A stretch of DNA of 64,000 nucleotides, from NCBI RefSeq assembly GCF_000732925.1, contig NZ_CP008953.1, positions 6,882,001 through 6,946,000 on the forward strand, read 5' to 3'. Position 1 is the stretch's first letter. Each line of letters opens with the position of its first letter. The stretch comes from Amycolatopsis japonica. GTDB taxonomy: Bacteria > Actinomycetota > Actinomycetes > Mycobacteriales > Pseudonocardiaceae. Positions 33,412 through 43,700 of this stretch are shown one piece after another. Made by a program: the position numbers and the translations under genes. The notes under the pieces were generated by a model, which saw nothing but the letters and a program-made list of their open reading frames with translations, ran no database searches and was not told the DNA's origin.

Positions 33412-36400
33412 ATGCGGATCGGGATGCTGGGGCCCTTCGAGGTGCACACGGACGACGGCGGGCTCGCCGACGTGCCGGGCGCGCGGCTGCGCGGGCTGTT
33501 GATCGCCCTCGCGCTCGAGCCGGGCCGTGTGGTCCCGAAAGCGACGCTCGTCGACTGGATCTGGGGCGAGCAGCCCCCGGCCGACGCGACGAACGCCTTG
33601 CAGCGCTTGGTTTCCCGGCTGCGGAAGGTGCTCCCGGACGGCGTCGTCGAGGGTCAGACCGATGGCTACCGGCTGAAGGTGGCGCCCGAAGACGTCGACG
33701 CCGTGCGTTTCGAGCGGCTCATCGAGCAGGCTCGCGGCGACGAGGAGCCGAGGCGGCTGCGCGAGGCGCTCGGGCTGTGGCGCGGGGCGGCCATGCAGGA
33801 CGTCGGCCTGCAGGACAGCGGCGCGTTCGACGCCGCGGTCACCCGGCTCGAAGGGCTTCGCCTGACGGCGTTGGAGGACCGGTTCGACGCGGAACTCGAC
33901 CTCGGGCACGGCGCGAACCTGGTCACCGAGCTGACCGATCTGGTGGCCGCGCACCCGCTGCGCGAGCGGCTCGTCGCCGCGTTGCTGCGGGCCCTCGCGG
34001 CGACCGGCCGTGACACCGAAGCGCTGCTCGTCTACCAGCGCACGCGGGAAGCACTGGCCGACGCGCTCGGCGTCGATCCCTCGCCGGAACTGTCCGCGGT
34101 GCACGTCCAGCTGCTGCGGGGCGAGCTGGGACGGCGCGAGGAGAACCGCAAGACCAACGTGCGCGCCGAGCTGACCAGCTTCGTCGGCAAGGACGACGAC
34201 GTCGCCAAGGTCCGCGAGCTCGTCGCCGAGCGCCGGCTCACCACCCTGATCGGGCCCGGCGGTTCGGGGAAGACCAGGCTGGCCACGGAAACCGCGCGCG
34301 CCGTGCTCGGCGACCTCCCGGACGGGGCGTGGCTGGTGGAGCTCGCGGCCATCGGCCCGGATGATGACGTAGCTCAAGCGACGCTCGCGGCGCTGGGCCT
34401 GCGGGACGCGCTGCTCGGCGACTCGTCGAACGCCGAACCCGCCGAGCGGGTCGTCGCCGCGATCCGCGACCGGGAAGTCCTGCTGATCCTGGACAACTGC
34501 GAGCACGTGATCGAGGCGGCCGCGGCCTTCGCCCATCGGGTGCTCGGGGAATGTCGTCGTCTCCGGATCCTGGCGACGAGCCGGGAGCCGCTCGGCATCA
34601 CCGGCGAGACGTTGTGGCATGTCGTGCCGCTGGCCGTCCCGGACCGGCACGCCGCCCCCGGCGAGATCGAGTCCTCCCCCGCCGTCCGGTTGCTGCGGGA
34701 CCGGGCGAGCGCGGTGCGCAAGGATTTCGTGGCCGACAAGACCACTCTCGACACGATGGCGCGCGTGTGCCGGATCCTGGACGGGATGCCGCTGGCGATC
34801 GAGCTGGCCGCGGCCAGGCTGCGCACGATGTCCGTCGAGCAGCTCGCGAACCGGCTCGACGACCGGTTCCGCCTGCTCACCGGCGGCAGCCGGACCGCGC
34901 TGCCCCGGCACCGGACGTTGCGCGCCATGGTCGACTGGAGCTGGGAGCTGCTGTCCGACGCCGAACGGACGGTCTTGTGCCGTCTCTCGGTGTTCTCGGG
35001 CGGGGCGAGCCTGGAAGCGGCCGAGCGGGTCTGCGTCAGCGAGGCCGTCGAGGAGTACGAGGTCCTCGAACTGCTCACCGCGCTGACCGAGAAATCGCTG
35101 CTGGTCTCCGCGGGCGACGAGGCTCCGCGCTACCGGATGCTCGGCACGATCAAGGAGTACGCCGCGCAACGGCTCGCCGAGGCGGACGGAACGCTGCTGG
35201 CACGCCACGCGCATCTCGCGTATTTCACCGGCCTCGCCGAGGCCGCCGAGCCGATGCTCCGCCAGGCCGAGCAGCTGGAATGGCTCGCCAAGCTCAACGC
35301 CGAGCACGACAACATCACCGCGGCGATGCGCGGCGCCCTCACGGCGGGCGAAGCGCCGGAAGCGATGCGGCTCGCGGCGGCCTGTGGCTGGTACTGGTGG
35401 CTCAGCGGGCACCGCACGGAAGGCATGGAGCTGGTCAGCGCGGCCGTCAAAACGCCGGGCGAGGTGCCGGAAGAGATCGCGGCCGTCGTGTACGGGCTCG
35501 TCTCACTCTTCGTGAGTTCCGGTTTCGCCGACGAGCACACCGCGGCGAAGTGGATCCACGAGTCGTACCGGCTGGGCACGCGCACCGAGAAGAAGCATCC
35601 GCTGCTGGGCCTCGTCGTCCCGCTGGAACGCATGCTGGCCGGAGACGAGGCGCTGTCCGCGTGGGAACCGGTGCTGGCGGACGAAAACCCTTGGGTCCGC
35701 GCGCTGGGCAGGCTGCACCTCGGCAAGATGCGCGTCTCGCTCGGCCATCCCGGCCGGGAGGCGGACGAATATCTCGAGGGGGCGCTCAGCGAGTTCCGGG
35801 CCATCGGGGAACGGTTCGGGATCTCGTTCGCCCTGACCGAACTGGCGGACCGGCTCGCCACGCGCGGCGAGTTCGCCACCGCGTGCGAGTACTACGAACA
35901 GGCGGTCACGGTGGTGACCGAGGTCGGTTCCGTCGAGGACCTGATCCGGCTGCGGTCGCGACAGGCACAGCTGTTCTGGCTGATGGGCGACGAGGAGGCC
36001 AGCGCCGCCGCCGCGGCCGATGCGGAACGGCGCGCCGAGCGGGTCACCTGGCCGGGTGCCCTGGGCATGTTCGCCCTCTCGCAGGCGGAACTCCTCCACT
36101 GGCGTGGCGAAACCGAGGAAGCGGCGAAGCAGCTCGACTTCGCGACGACCGTGATGGGCGACGAAGCGGGATTGGGACACGTCCGCGCCATCACCCACGA
36201 CCTTCGCGGTTACTTCACCGACGATCTCGGCCGGTCCCGTGAACACCGGCAATCGGCCTATCAGGCGGCGAGTGAAGTGCAGTACCAGCCCTTGATCGCC
36301 CACGTGCTCGTCGGCATCGCGGATCTGGCCCTGCGCCAAGACGATGCCGAGCAGGCCGCGCGGCTGCTCGGGGCGGCCGACGAACTGCGCGGGCTGCCGG

Positions 36401-36537
36401 ACCGGTCCCGGCCGGACGTGACCCGCATCGATGAGACAGTGCTGCGCCGCCTCGGCGAAGCGAAGTTCGCGGAGGCGGCGCGAGAAGGCGCTGCGGCGGA
36501 CTGGAAACAGCTGGCCGAGGTCACGCTCGCTTCTTGA
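33412..36537 (+). CDS. BTAD/AfsR-like transcriptional regulator (1041 aa)
   Basis: Large SARP-type regulator. The order is an OmpR-like winged helix (residues 1-90, MRIGMLGPFEV to QRLVSRLRKVLPDG), a bacterial transcriptional activation domain (95-240, AVRFERLIEQAR to GVDPSPEL), an NB-ARC-like ATPase with Walker A IGPGGSGKTRLATE (about residue 285) and Walker B VLLILDNCEHV, then helical TPR-like repeats to the C-terminus. AfsR-type proteins activate secondary metabolism through direct repeats; such repeats lie in the nearby ABC/P450 divergent region (38251-38279). CAAAAT seven bases before the ATG hints at a leaderless transcript. Its end overlaps the ABC permease by 17 bases. Confidence 0.9.
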   Translation: MRIGMLGPFEVHTDDGGLADVPGARLRGLLIALALEPGRVVPKATLVDWIWGEQPPADATNALQRLVSRLRKVLPDGVVEGQTDGYRLKVAPEDVDAVRFERLIEQARGDEEPRRLREALGLWRGAAMQDVGLQDSGAFDAAVTRLEGLRLTALEDRFDAELDLGHGANLVTELTDLVAAHPLRERLVAALLRALAATGRDTEALLVYQRTREALADALGVDPSPELSAVHVQLLRGELGRREENRKTNVRAELTSFVGKDDDVAKVRELVAERRLTTLIGPGGSGKTRLATETARAVLGDLPDGAWLVELAAIGPDDDVAQATLAALGLRDALLGDSSNAEPAERVVAAIRDREVLLILDNCEHVIEAAAAFAHRVLGECRRLRILATSREPLGITGETLWHVVPLAVPDRHAAPGEIESSPAVRLLRDRASAVRKDFVADKTTLDTMARVCRILDGMPLAIELAAARLRTMSVEQLANRLDDRFRLLTGGSRTALPRHRTLRAMVDWSWELLSDAERTVLCRLSVFSGGASLEAAERVCVSEAVEEYEVLELLTALTEKSLLVSAGDEAPRYRMLGTIKEYAAQRLAEADGTLLARHAHLAYFTGLAEAAEPMLRQAEQLEWLAKLNAEHDNITAAMRGALTAGEAPEAMRLAAACGWYWWLSGHRTEGMELVSAAVKTPGEVPEEIAAVVYGLVSLFVSSGFADEHTAAKWIHESYRLGTRTEKKHPLLGLVVPLERMLAGDEALSAWEPVLADENPWVRALGRLHLGKMRVSLGHPGREADEYLEGALSEFRAIGERFGISFALTELADRLATRGEFATACEYYEQAVTVVTEVGSVEDLIRLRSRQAQLFWLMGDEEASAAAAADAERRAERVTWPGALGMFALSQAELLHWRGETEEAAKQLDFATTVMGDEAGLGHVRAITHDLRGYFTDDLGRSREHRQSAYQAASEVQYQPLIAHVLVGIADLALRQDDAEQAARLLGAADELRGLPDRSRPDVTRIDETVLRRLGEAKFAEAAREGAAADWKQLAEVTLAS

Positions 36538-37264
36538 ACGTCGAGGACGCCCACAGGTATCCGGCGAGCGCGATCCCGGCGCACCAGCCGAGGGCCGGGA
36601 GCACGTCGCCCGCGGCGGGTGCCCCGTTGAGAAGCCCGCGCAGGGTCTCGATGATCGGCGTGAAGGGCTGGTACTGGGCGAACTCCCGGAGCCCCGGCCC
36701 CATCTTCTCGGCGGGCACGATCGCGCTGCTGAAGAACGGCAGCATGACCAGCGGCACCGAGGCCATTCCCGCGGTTTCCGGGGATTTCGCCGCCAGTCCC
36801 AGCGCGACCGTGAGCCAGGCCGCCGCGAAACCGAGCAGGACGACGATACCGACCACGCCGAGCCAGTCGAGGAAACCGGCCGCCGGCGAGAAGCCGAGCA
36901 GGAAGGCCACCCCGGTGAGCGCCGCGATGGCGACCAGGTTGGTCAGCACGCTGGCGATGACGTGCCCGGTCAGCACGGCGCCACGGGAGACGTCCATGAC
37001 CTTGAACCGGTTGATGATGCCCTTGGTCATGTCGGAGTTCACCGCGGTCGCGGTGGCGCCGAGGCCGTAGCAGACGGCCAGCAGCATCAAACCCGGTGTC
37101 GCGTAGTCGATGTAGTCGACGCCGACGCTGAACGCGTCCCCGAAGACGTAGACGAACATCAGCATCATCACCACCGGCATCAGGATCGCGTTGAACACCG
37201 AGGTCGGGTTGCGGACGAGGTGCTTGAAGTTGCGGCGCAACATCACCGTCGAGGGGGAGTTCAT
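36521..37264 (-). CDS. ABC-2 type drug exporter permease (DrrB-like)
   Basis: A 247-residue permease with about six TM helices (VFNAILMPVVMMLMFVYVFG, LMLLAVCYGLGATATAVNS, LVAIAALTGVAFLLGFSP, VVGIVVLLGFAAAWLTVALGL, VPLVMLPFFSSAIVP, ALGWCAGIALAGYLWAS), typical of ABC-2 permeases paired with DrrA-type ATPases. The ATG overlaps the ATPase stop by four bases (ATGA). Probably exports a hydrophobic metabolite or drug with the ATPase encoded upstream. Confidence 0.88.
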   Translation of the reverse strand: MNSPSTVMLRRNFKHLVRNPTSVFNAILMPVVMMLMFVYVFGDAFSVGVDYIDYATPGLMLLAVCYGLGATATAVNSDMTKGIINRFKVMDVSRGAVLTGHVIASVLTNLVAIAALTGVAFLLGFSPAAGFLDWLGVVGIVVLLGFAAAWLTVALGLAAKSPETAGMASVPLVMLPFFSSAIVPAEKMGPGLREFAQYQPFTPIIETLRGLLNGAPAAGDVLPALGWCAGIALAGYLWASSTFKKRA

Positions 37265-38193
37265 CGGGCTGCCTCCGTGTCGTGGCCGGTCAGGGCGAGG
37301 AAAACGTCATCGAGATCAGGGGTGTGGACGGAGAACTCTTCGGCGGCGATCGAGTACTCGTCGAGCCGGTCGAGCAGCGAGCGCAGGGATTTCGTCCCGG
37401 TGTCGCTGGGGATCCGCAGGTCGAGTTCCTCGTCGTCGCGAGTGGCTCCGGGGAAGATCCGGGCCGCCGCGTCGAGTTCGGCGACGGTGGTGAAGTGGAG
37501 CCGGACGTGCGTGCCGGGCATCCGGCGCTTGAGCTCGGCGGGCGTGCCCTGCGCGACCAGGCGGCCCTGGTCGAGGACCGCGATCCGGTCGGCGAGCTGG
37601 TCGGCTTCCTCGAGGTACTGGGTGGTGAGGAAGACGGTCACGCCGCCCGCCACCAGCTCGCGGATGATCGACCACATCGTGCGACGGCTGCGCGGGTCCA
37701 GGCCCGTGGTGGGCTCGTCGAGGAAGATGATCCGCGGATCGCCGACGAGCGTCATCGCCAGATCCAGCTTCCGGCGCATACCGCCCGAGTAGGTCGACGC
37801 CGGCTTGCGCGCCGATTCCACCAGGTCGAAGCGTTCCAGCAGCTCGGACACGACGTTCTTGCCCGCTTTCCCGCGGCTCAGGTCCACCATCAGCTGGAGG
37901 TTCTCCTGGCCGGTCAGCAGCTCGTCGACCGCCGCGAACTGGCCGGTGACGCCGATCGCGGCGCGCACCGCCTTGGCCTCGGTCACCAGGTCGTGGCCCG
38001 CGACCTTCGCGGTCCCGCCGTCGGCCTTCATCAGGGTGGTCAGCAGGTTCACCGTCGTGGTCTTCCCCGCCCCGTTCGGGCCGAGCAAGGAGAAGATGGT
38101 GCCCGCCTGGACTTCGAGGTCTATGCCGTCGAGCACGACCTTGTCGCCGAAGGTCTTGCGCAGTCCGGAGACCGCGATCGCTGTGTCGTTCAT
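37261..38193 (-). CDS. ABC exporter ATP-binding protein (DrrA-like)
   Basis: A 310-residue ATPase with Walker A GPNGAGKTT, the signature YSGGMRRKLDLAM, Walker B IIFLDEPTTGLD, a Q-loop region TGQFAAVDELLTG and the H-loop TTQYLEEADQLADR, followed by the C-terminal extension typical of daunorubicin-resistance ATPases. I chose ATG 38193 because conserved residues begin there; GTG 38223 is possible. It is divergent from the P450 gene, with repeated CTGACAC/GTGTCAG motifs in the shared upstream region. Confidence 0.9.
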   Translation of the reverse strand: MNDTAIAVSGLRKTFGDKVVLDGIDLEVQAGTIFSLLGPNGAGKTTTVNLLTTLMKADGGTAKVAGHDLVTEAKAVRAAIGVTGQFAAVDELLTGQENLQLMVDLSRGKAGKNVVSELLERFDLVESARKPASTYSGGMRRKLDLAMTLVGDPRIIFLDEPTTGLDPRSRRTMWSIIRELVAGGVTVFLTTQYLEEADQLADRIAVLDQGRLVAQGTPAELKRRMPGTHVRLHFTTVAELDAAARIFPGATRDDEELDLRIPSDTGTKSLRSLLDRLDEYSIAAEEFSVHTPDLDDVFLALTGHDTEAAR

Positions 38194-38216
38194 GGGCACC
38201 ACTTTGGGCGGCCGCG

Positions 38217-38279
38217 CTGACACGGCCCCGCCACGGCGCTGACACGGGTGGTGTCAGCGCCGTGTCAGCCGGATGTCAG
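38217..38279. promoter_or_regulatory. SARP-like repeats in the ABC/P450 divergent region
   Basis: Three direct repeats, GTGTCAG at 38251 and 38262 and ATGTCAG at 38273, are spaced exactly 11 bases apart, as in SARP/AfsR binding sites. Two inverted copies (CTGACAC at 38217 and 38239) are 22 bases apart. The first pair of opposite copies (38233-38245 and 38251-38263) forms a 13-base perfect inverted repeat. A BTAD regulator is encoded next door. Confidence 0.65.
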
Positions 38280-38326
38280 GCCTCGCGGGGAGAGTTGCCG
38301 TCACAACCACCACGAAAGGCGAAGCG

Positions 38327-39541
38327 ATGACTCAGACGGTTCCCGTCCCGCAGGGCCTCCCGATGGAGCGCGACGCGGGGCCCTTCGACCCGCCCCGCGA
38401 GATCACCCGGCTGCGCGAGGCCCGCCCGGTGAGTCCCATGGTCTTCCCCGACGGTCACGAAGGATGGCTCGTCACCGGCTACGACGAGGTCCGGCAGATG
38501 ATGGCCGACACCCGGTTCAGCTCGCGCCAGGACATCGGCATCCTGCACGTGCCGTACGAGACGGGGATGCCCGCTCCGACCGAACCGTCGCCGCCGATGC
38601 CGGGCATGTTCGTCGCGATGGACCCGCCGGACCACGGCCGGCTGCGGAAGCGGCTGACCGGCGCCTTCACCGTGAAGCGGATGAAGCAGCTCGAAGAGCA
38701 CATAGTCGAGATCACTGAACGGCAGCTGGACGCGATGGCGAACCTGACTCCGCCGATCGACCTGGTCAAGGAGTTCGCGCTGCCGGTGCCGTCGCTGGTG
38801 ATCTGCGAGCTGCTCGGCGTCCCCTACGAGGACCGCGAGAGCTTCCAGGCCAACTCCGCGCAGCTCATGGTCAGGGACCAGACGCTGGAGGAGAAGATGG
38901 CCGCGTTCATCGGGATGAACACGTTCCTCACCGAACTGGTCACCCGCAAACGCGAGACGCCCGGCGACGACATCCTGTCCGACCTCGGCCGCCACGAAGA
39001 CCTCACCATCGAGGAACTGGCGGGCGCCGCGTTCCTGCTGCTGCTCGCCGGACACGAGACCACCGCGAACATGCTGGCGCTGGGCACCTTCGCGCTCCTG
39101 GAGCACCCTGAGCAGCTCGCCGAACTGCGGGCCGACGCGGAGCTGCTCCCCGGCGCCGTCGAAGAACTGCTTCGCTACCTGTCCGTCGCCGACATCTTCT
39201 TCCGTTACGCCACGGAGGATCTGGAGCTCGGCGGCGAAACGATCCCCGCGGGGTCGACGGTGATCATCTCGCTGCTGGCCGCCAACCGTGATCCGCGACG
39301 GTTCGAAAACCCCGATGCCTTGGACCTGCACCGCAACGCCCGCGGTCTGCTGTCGTTCGGGCACGGCATCCACCAGTGCCTCGGGCAGCAGCTGGCGCGG
39401 ATCGAGATGCGCGCGGGTTTCGAGGGACTGCTGCGCCGTTTCCCGACACTCGCGCTCGCCGTGCCCGCCGAGGAGGTCAAGCTCAAGACCGACATGAACA
39501 TCTACGGCGTGCACGAGCTTCCGGTCACCTGGACCGCATAG
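38327..39541 (+). CDS. Cytochrome P450
   Basis: A 404-residue class I bacterial P450. Diagnostic features are the I-helix LLLLAGHETTAN, the ExxR helix EELLRYL and the heme loop LSFGHGIHQCLGQQLAR with the thiolate Cys at residue 351. General resemblance is to CYP105/CYP107-like enzymes that hydroxylate natural products or xenobiotics; substrate unknown. The ATG at 38327 follows AAAGG. No ferredoxin gene lies adjacent, so electrons must come from elsewhere. It probably shares control with the divergent ABC exporter through the repeats at 38217-38279. Confidence 0.93.
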   Translation: MTQTVPVPQGLPMERDAGPFDPPREITRLREARPVSPMVFPDGHEGWLVTGYDEVRQMMADTRFSSRQDIGILHVPYETGMPAPTEPSPPMPGMFVAMDPPDHGRLRKRLTGAFTVKRMKQLEEHIVEITERQLDAMANLTPPIDLVKEFALPVPSLVICELLGVPYEDRESFQANSAQLMVRDQTLEEKMAAFIGMNTFLTELVTRKRETPGDDILSDLGRHEDLTIEELAGAAFLLLLAGHETTANMLALGTFALLEHPEQLAELRADAELLPGAVEELLRYLSVADIFFRYATEDLELGGETIPAGSTVIISLLAANRDPRRFENPDALDLHRNARGLLSFGHGIHQCLGQQLARIEMRAGFEGLLRRFPTLALAVPAEEVKLKTDMNIYGVHELPVTWTA

Positions 39542-39570
39542 GCCTCGTGAGTGGCTCGCTCGCCCTTGCA

Positions 39571-39625
39571 GTACCTGAAGGCCCCCTTCCTTGCGCTAGA
39601 CGCAAGGAAGGGGGCCTTCATGTAC
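39571..39625. repeat. GTGAAGGCCCCCTT-family hairpin
   Basis: Arms 39571-39595 and 39601-39625 (25 bases, one mismatch) around a 5-base loop, 29 bases after the P450 stop. A close relative of 5781-5835. Likely terminator of the P450 gene. Confidence 0.75.
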
Positions 39626-39787
39626 TTGCGATCAACCGCGGTTGAATAAGTACCCGTATTCATTCCGTTCCGCCGATTGTCACCGTTCACAATCCGCCCC
39701 GCCGCGATTCTGGGGACTTCCAGGAAACAACAAGCGCTCCGCTTGGAATGATCACGAGATCACTCCTCGAAACCGTTCGGAGACACC

Positions 39788-40627
39788 ATGCGTTCCTTGA
39801 GCCGCAGGGCATTGCTGACCGTGCTGGCGCTGGCCGTGTCGGCGACGGCGGTCCCGCAGACCGCCGTCGCCGCGTCGGCGGCCGCCCCGACCAGTCCGCG
39901 CGTGTACGAGAAAGCCGGGCCGCACAAGGCGGTCAAGGCGACAGGCGGTCCGGCGCACACCCTCTACTACCCGGCCGACATCGCCTCTGACGGCACCGAG
40001 CATCCGGTGCTGATCTGGGGCAACGGCACGAACGCCACCGTCGACCAGTACGAGCAGCTTTTCACCCACCTCGCGAGCTGGGGTTACGTCGTCGCGGCCG
40101 CGAACACCGGCCAGTCGGGATCCGGCCAGGAGATGCTGGCGGGCGCCCGGTATCTGATCGCGGAGAACTCCCGTGCGGGCAGCGTCTTCCAGGGCCGCAT
40201 CGCCACCGGGAAGATCGCCGCCGCCGGGCATTCGCAGGGCGGGGGCGGCGCGATCGCGGCCGGGGCGGACCCGCTCGTCAAGACCACGCTGCCGATCATG
40301 CCCGGCCCGCAGGGCAACGTGAACAAGCTGCACGGACCCGCCTTCTTCGTGTCCGGGCAGGCCGACGTCGTCGTGCCCGCCTTCTACGTGCGCAGCCGAT
40401 TCCTTGCCTGCGACCAGGTTCCCGCCGTGTATGGCCAGCTGAAGGGCGCCACGCACTTCCTCCAGGGCGAGACCCGCGACCGGGCCATCGGCGCCATCAC
40501 CGCGTGGCTGCGGTTCCACCTCTCCGGTGACCAGAACGCCGAAAGTGTCTTCTATGGCACCGTTTCCGGCCTCGACCAGGACGACGACGGCTGGTCCGCG
40601 ACCGAGCGGAACGAAAAGGCCGCCTGA
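39788..40627 (+). CDS. Secreted alpha/beta hydrolase
   Basis: A 279-residue exported hydrolase. The signal peptide is about 28 residues (RALLTVLALAVSATAVPQTAVAA). The nucleophile elbow is AAAGHSQGGGGAI, an oxyanion-strand PVLIWGNGTNA precedes it, and the catalytic His is likely that of GATHFLQGE with Asp in SGQADVVVPA. The layout resembles chlorophyllase/cutinase-like secreted esterases. ATG at 39788; the ribosome-binding site is weak. It lies 82 bases upstream of the PKS gene in the same direction, but may belong to a separate unit. Confidence 0.82.
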   Translation: MRSLSRRALLTVLALAVSATAVPQTAVAASAAAPTSPRVYEKAGPHKAVKATGGPAHTLYYPADIASDGTEHPVLIWGNGTNATVDQYEQLFTHLASWGYVVAAANTGQSGSGQEMLAGARYLIAENSRAGSVFQGRIATGKIAAAGHSQGGGGAIAAGADPLVKTTLPIMPGPQGNVNKLHGPAFFVSGQADVVVPAFYVRSRFLACDQVPAVYGQLKGATHFLQGETRDRAIGAITAWLRFHLSGDQNAESVFYGTVSGLDQDDDGWSATERNEKAA

Positions 40628-40695
40628 TGCGCGATCCGTCGGCGAAAAGTGCCCGTTCGGGAAGCTGAGCACGTCGCCGCGCCGACCCGCGCGCC

Positions 40696-40709
40696 TATAC
40701 CTTCGAAGG
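40696..40709 (+). promoter_or_regulatory. Possible leaderless promoter of the PKS gene
   Basis: TATACC at 40696-40701 lies eight bases before the PKS ATG at 40710, leaving no room for a Shine-Dalgarno site (GAAGG abuts the ATG). No clear -35 hexamer is visible. Confidence 0.4.
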
Positions 40710-43700
40710 ATGACCGAGATCCGCCCGCTGGTGACCTTGTTACGCGAACGGCAGCCCGCCCGGCCGGCGTTCACCGACGAGCACCGGACCCTGACCTTCG
40801 GGGAACTGCTGGAGTCGAGCGGCCGGCTGGCGGCGGGGCTCGGGATCGCCCGCGGTGAACGGGTGCTGGTCCACATCGGCGGGCGGGTCGAATTCGCCGA
40901 GTACAGCCTGGCGGTGCTGCGGGCGGGCGGGGTCGGTGTTCCGGTGAGCGCGCGGTCGACGGCGGCCGAACTCGCCCGTGTCGCCGACGATTCCGGCGCC
41001 GTTCTGCTGATCACCGAAGCCAGGCACGCGGAGCTCACGCGAAAGCTCCGGCTACGAGTGGTGTTCGTCGAGGACGAGCCGTCGCCCCCGCGGGGTGAAC
41101 CGCGCGACGATCTCGGCCTCGACGAACCCGCTTGGCTGCTCTACACCTCCGGCACGACCGGCCGCCCCAAAGGCGTGCTGACGACCCAGCGCGCGATGCT
41201 CTGGTCGTCGGCCGCCTGCTACGGGCCGATGTACGGGATCTCCGGCGAAGACACCGTTCTGTGGCCGCTTCCGTTGCACCACGCGTACGCGTTGTCGCTG
41301 GCCTTCGCCGGGACGATCGCGTTGGGCACGCACACGAGGATCGTCGACCGCGATCTGCGCGGGGCGCTCACGGCGTTCCCCGGCGGTGTCCTCGCCGGTG
41401 TCCCGGCGACGTTTCTGAATCTGCGTCAGGAGGTCCGCGGCGATCTCCCCGCGCCACGCCTGTGCCTCTCCGGAGGCTCGCCGTGCACCGCGCCGACTCG
41501 CGCCGCCGTCAGGGACCTGTTCGGCATCGAAGTCCTCGACGGTTACGGCAGCACGGAAACCGGTGGCAAGATCGCCGTCCAGCTCCCCGGCGAGGATCAT
41601 CTGACACCGGTGCCGGGGATGGAGGTCCGCGTCGTCGACGAGCAGATCGAGGTGCGCGGTCCCGGAGTGGCGCCGAGCGCCGCGGGGCCGGACGGCTGGT
41701 ACCGGACCGGTGATGTGGGCGGTCTCGCCGAGGGGCGGCTCATCCTCGAAGGCCGCGCCGACGACGTCATCGTCTGCGGCGGCCAGAACGTGCACCCGAC
41801 GGAGATCGAGGCGGTCATCGCCGAAGTCCCTGGCGTCAAAGACGTTCTGGTGACGGGAAGACCCGACGAGGTCCTCGGCGCGGTCCCGGTGGCGTTCCTC
41901 GTCTCCGACGAGCCGGATCTCGACGCGGTACGCCGCCTGTGCCGCCACCGGCTCTCCGCGTACAAGGTTCCGGTTGCCTTCCACCTCGTCGAAAGCCTTC
42001 CCCGGACGCCGTCGGGGAAAGCGCTGCGGAAGGATTTGCGCGTTCCGCCACCCGTGGCGGAAACGCTGGTGCGCGAGGCGATCGCCGAACTGTGCGACGT
42101 CGGCGAGCGGTGGCGCGACCGGCCGTTCGCCGAACTGGGCCTGACGTCGGTGGGCGGCGTGCAGTTGCGGCACCGGCTGGCCGAGGCGACCGGATTGGCC
42201 CTCCCCCAAGCGCTCGTCTACGACTTCCCGACCCCGGCCGCGGTCATCGCCGAGCTCGAACGGCTCCTGGCCGGGGAAAGCAGACCCGCGACGAAAAGAG
42301 CCGTTCCCGCTCGCGACGACGAACCGATCGCCGTCGTCGCGACCGCGTGCCGGTTCCCCGGCGGCGTGACGTCGCCCGAGGCCCTGTGGAACCTGGTGGC
42401 CGGTGGCGTCGACGCGACCGGCGACTTCCCCACCGACCGGGGCTGGGAGCACTCCGTCCGATACGACCCGGATCCCGGCAGGCTCGGCGGTTCCACCACC
42501 CGCCGCGGCGGATTCGTGTACGACGCCATGGATTTCGACCCCGCCCTGTTCGGGATGTCGCCGCGCGAGGCCCTGTCGACCGACCCTCAGCAGCGGTTGC
42601 TGCTGGAGACGTCGTGGGAGCTGTTCGAACGTGCCGGCCTCGACACCGCCACGCTGCGCGGAAGCGACACCGGGGTGTTCGTCGGCGTGATGAACGAGGA
42701 CTACGCCAGCCGGTTCGAAGGGCATCGGATGGAGGGACGGCTGGGCATCGGGTCCTCGCACGCGCTCGCGTCCGGCCGGATCTCCTACACCTTCGGGCTG
42801 CACGGCCCGGCGGTCACGGTCGACACCGCCTGCTCCTCGTCGCTGGTGGCACTGCATTGGGCCGTGCGCGCGCTGCGTGCCGGCGAGTGTTCGCTCGCCG
42901 TGGCCGGTGGCGCGACGGTGATGTCGTCCCCGCGCACGTTCCTGGAATTCAGCCGCCAGCGCGGCCTTTCGCCGGACGGCCGATGCCGCTCCTACGCGGC
43001 GGGCGCCGACGGCACGGCGTGGTCCGAGGGCGCGGGCGTCGTCCTCCTGGAGCGGCTGTCGGACGCCCGCCGGAACGGGCATCCGGTGCTGGCACTGCTC
43101 AGCGGTTCGGCCGTCAACTCCGACGGGGCGTCGAACGGGCTGACCGCGCCGAGCGGGCGGGCCCAGCGCGCGGTCGTCGCGTCCGCGCTGGCCGACGCCG
43201 GTCTGTCCCCGGCCGACGTCGACGCGGTGGAGGGGCACGGAACGGCCACCCCGATCGGCGATCCGATCGAGGCGGAGGCCCTCATCGCCGCCTACGGTGG
43301 CGAGCGTGACCGGCCGCTGTGGCTCGGCTCGGTGAAGGCCAACATCGGGCACACCCAGGCCGCGGCGGGCGTCGCCGGGGTGATCAAGATGGTGGAAGCC
43401 TTGCGGCACGGGCATTTGCCGCCGTCGCTGTACGCCGACGAGCCGAGCCCCCGCGTCGACTGGTCCGCGGGCGATGTGCGCCTGCTCGCCGAAGGCCGGG
43501 AATGGCGTGCCGGGCCGAAACCCCGGCACGCCGGGGTGTCCGCGTTCGGGATCGGCGGCACCAACGCGCACGTTCTCGTCTCCGAAGCGCCGCCCTCGCC
43601 CGAAAATGGAACTCCCGCGTCTCTCGGAGCGCCGTGGCTGTTGAGCGCCGCCGGGGACGGCGCGCTGCGAGCCGCCGCCTCCCGGTTACTGGCGACCGTG

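Noticed and set aside
33247..35412. Minus-strand open frame opposite the BTAD gene
   Set aside because: Antisense frame; the BTAD regulator is secure.
41052..43571. Minus-strand open frame opposite the PKS
   Set aside because: Antisense to the CAL and KS domains, which are conserved.
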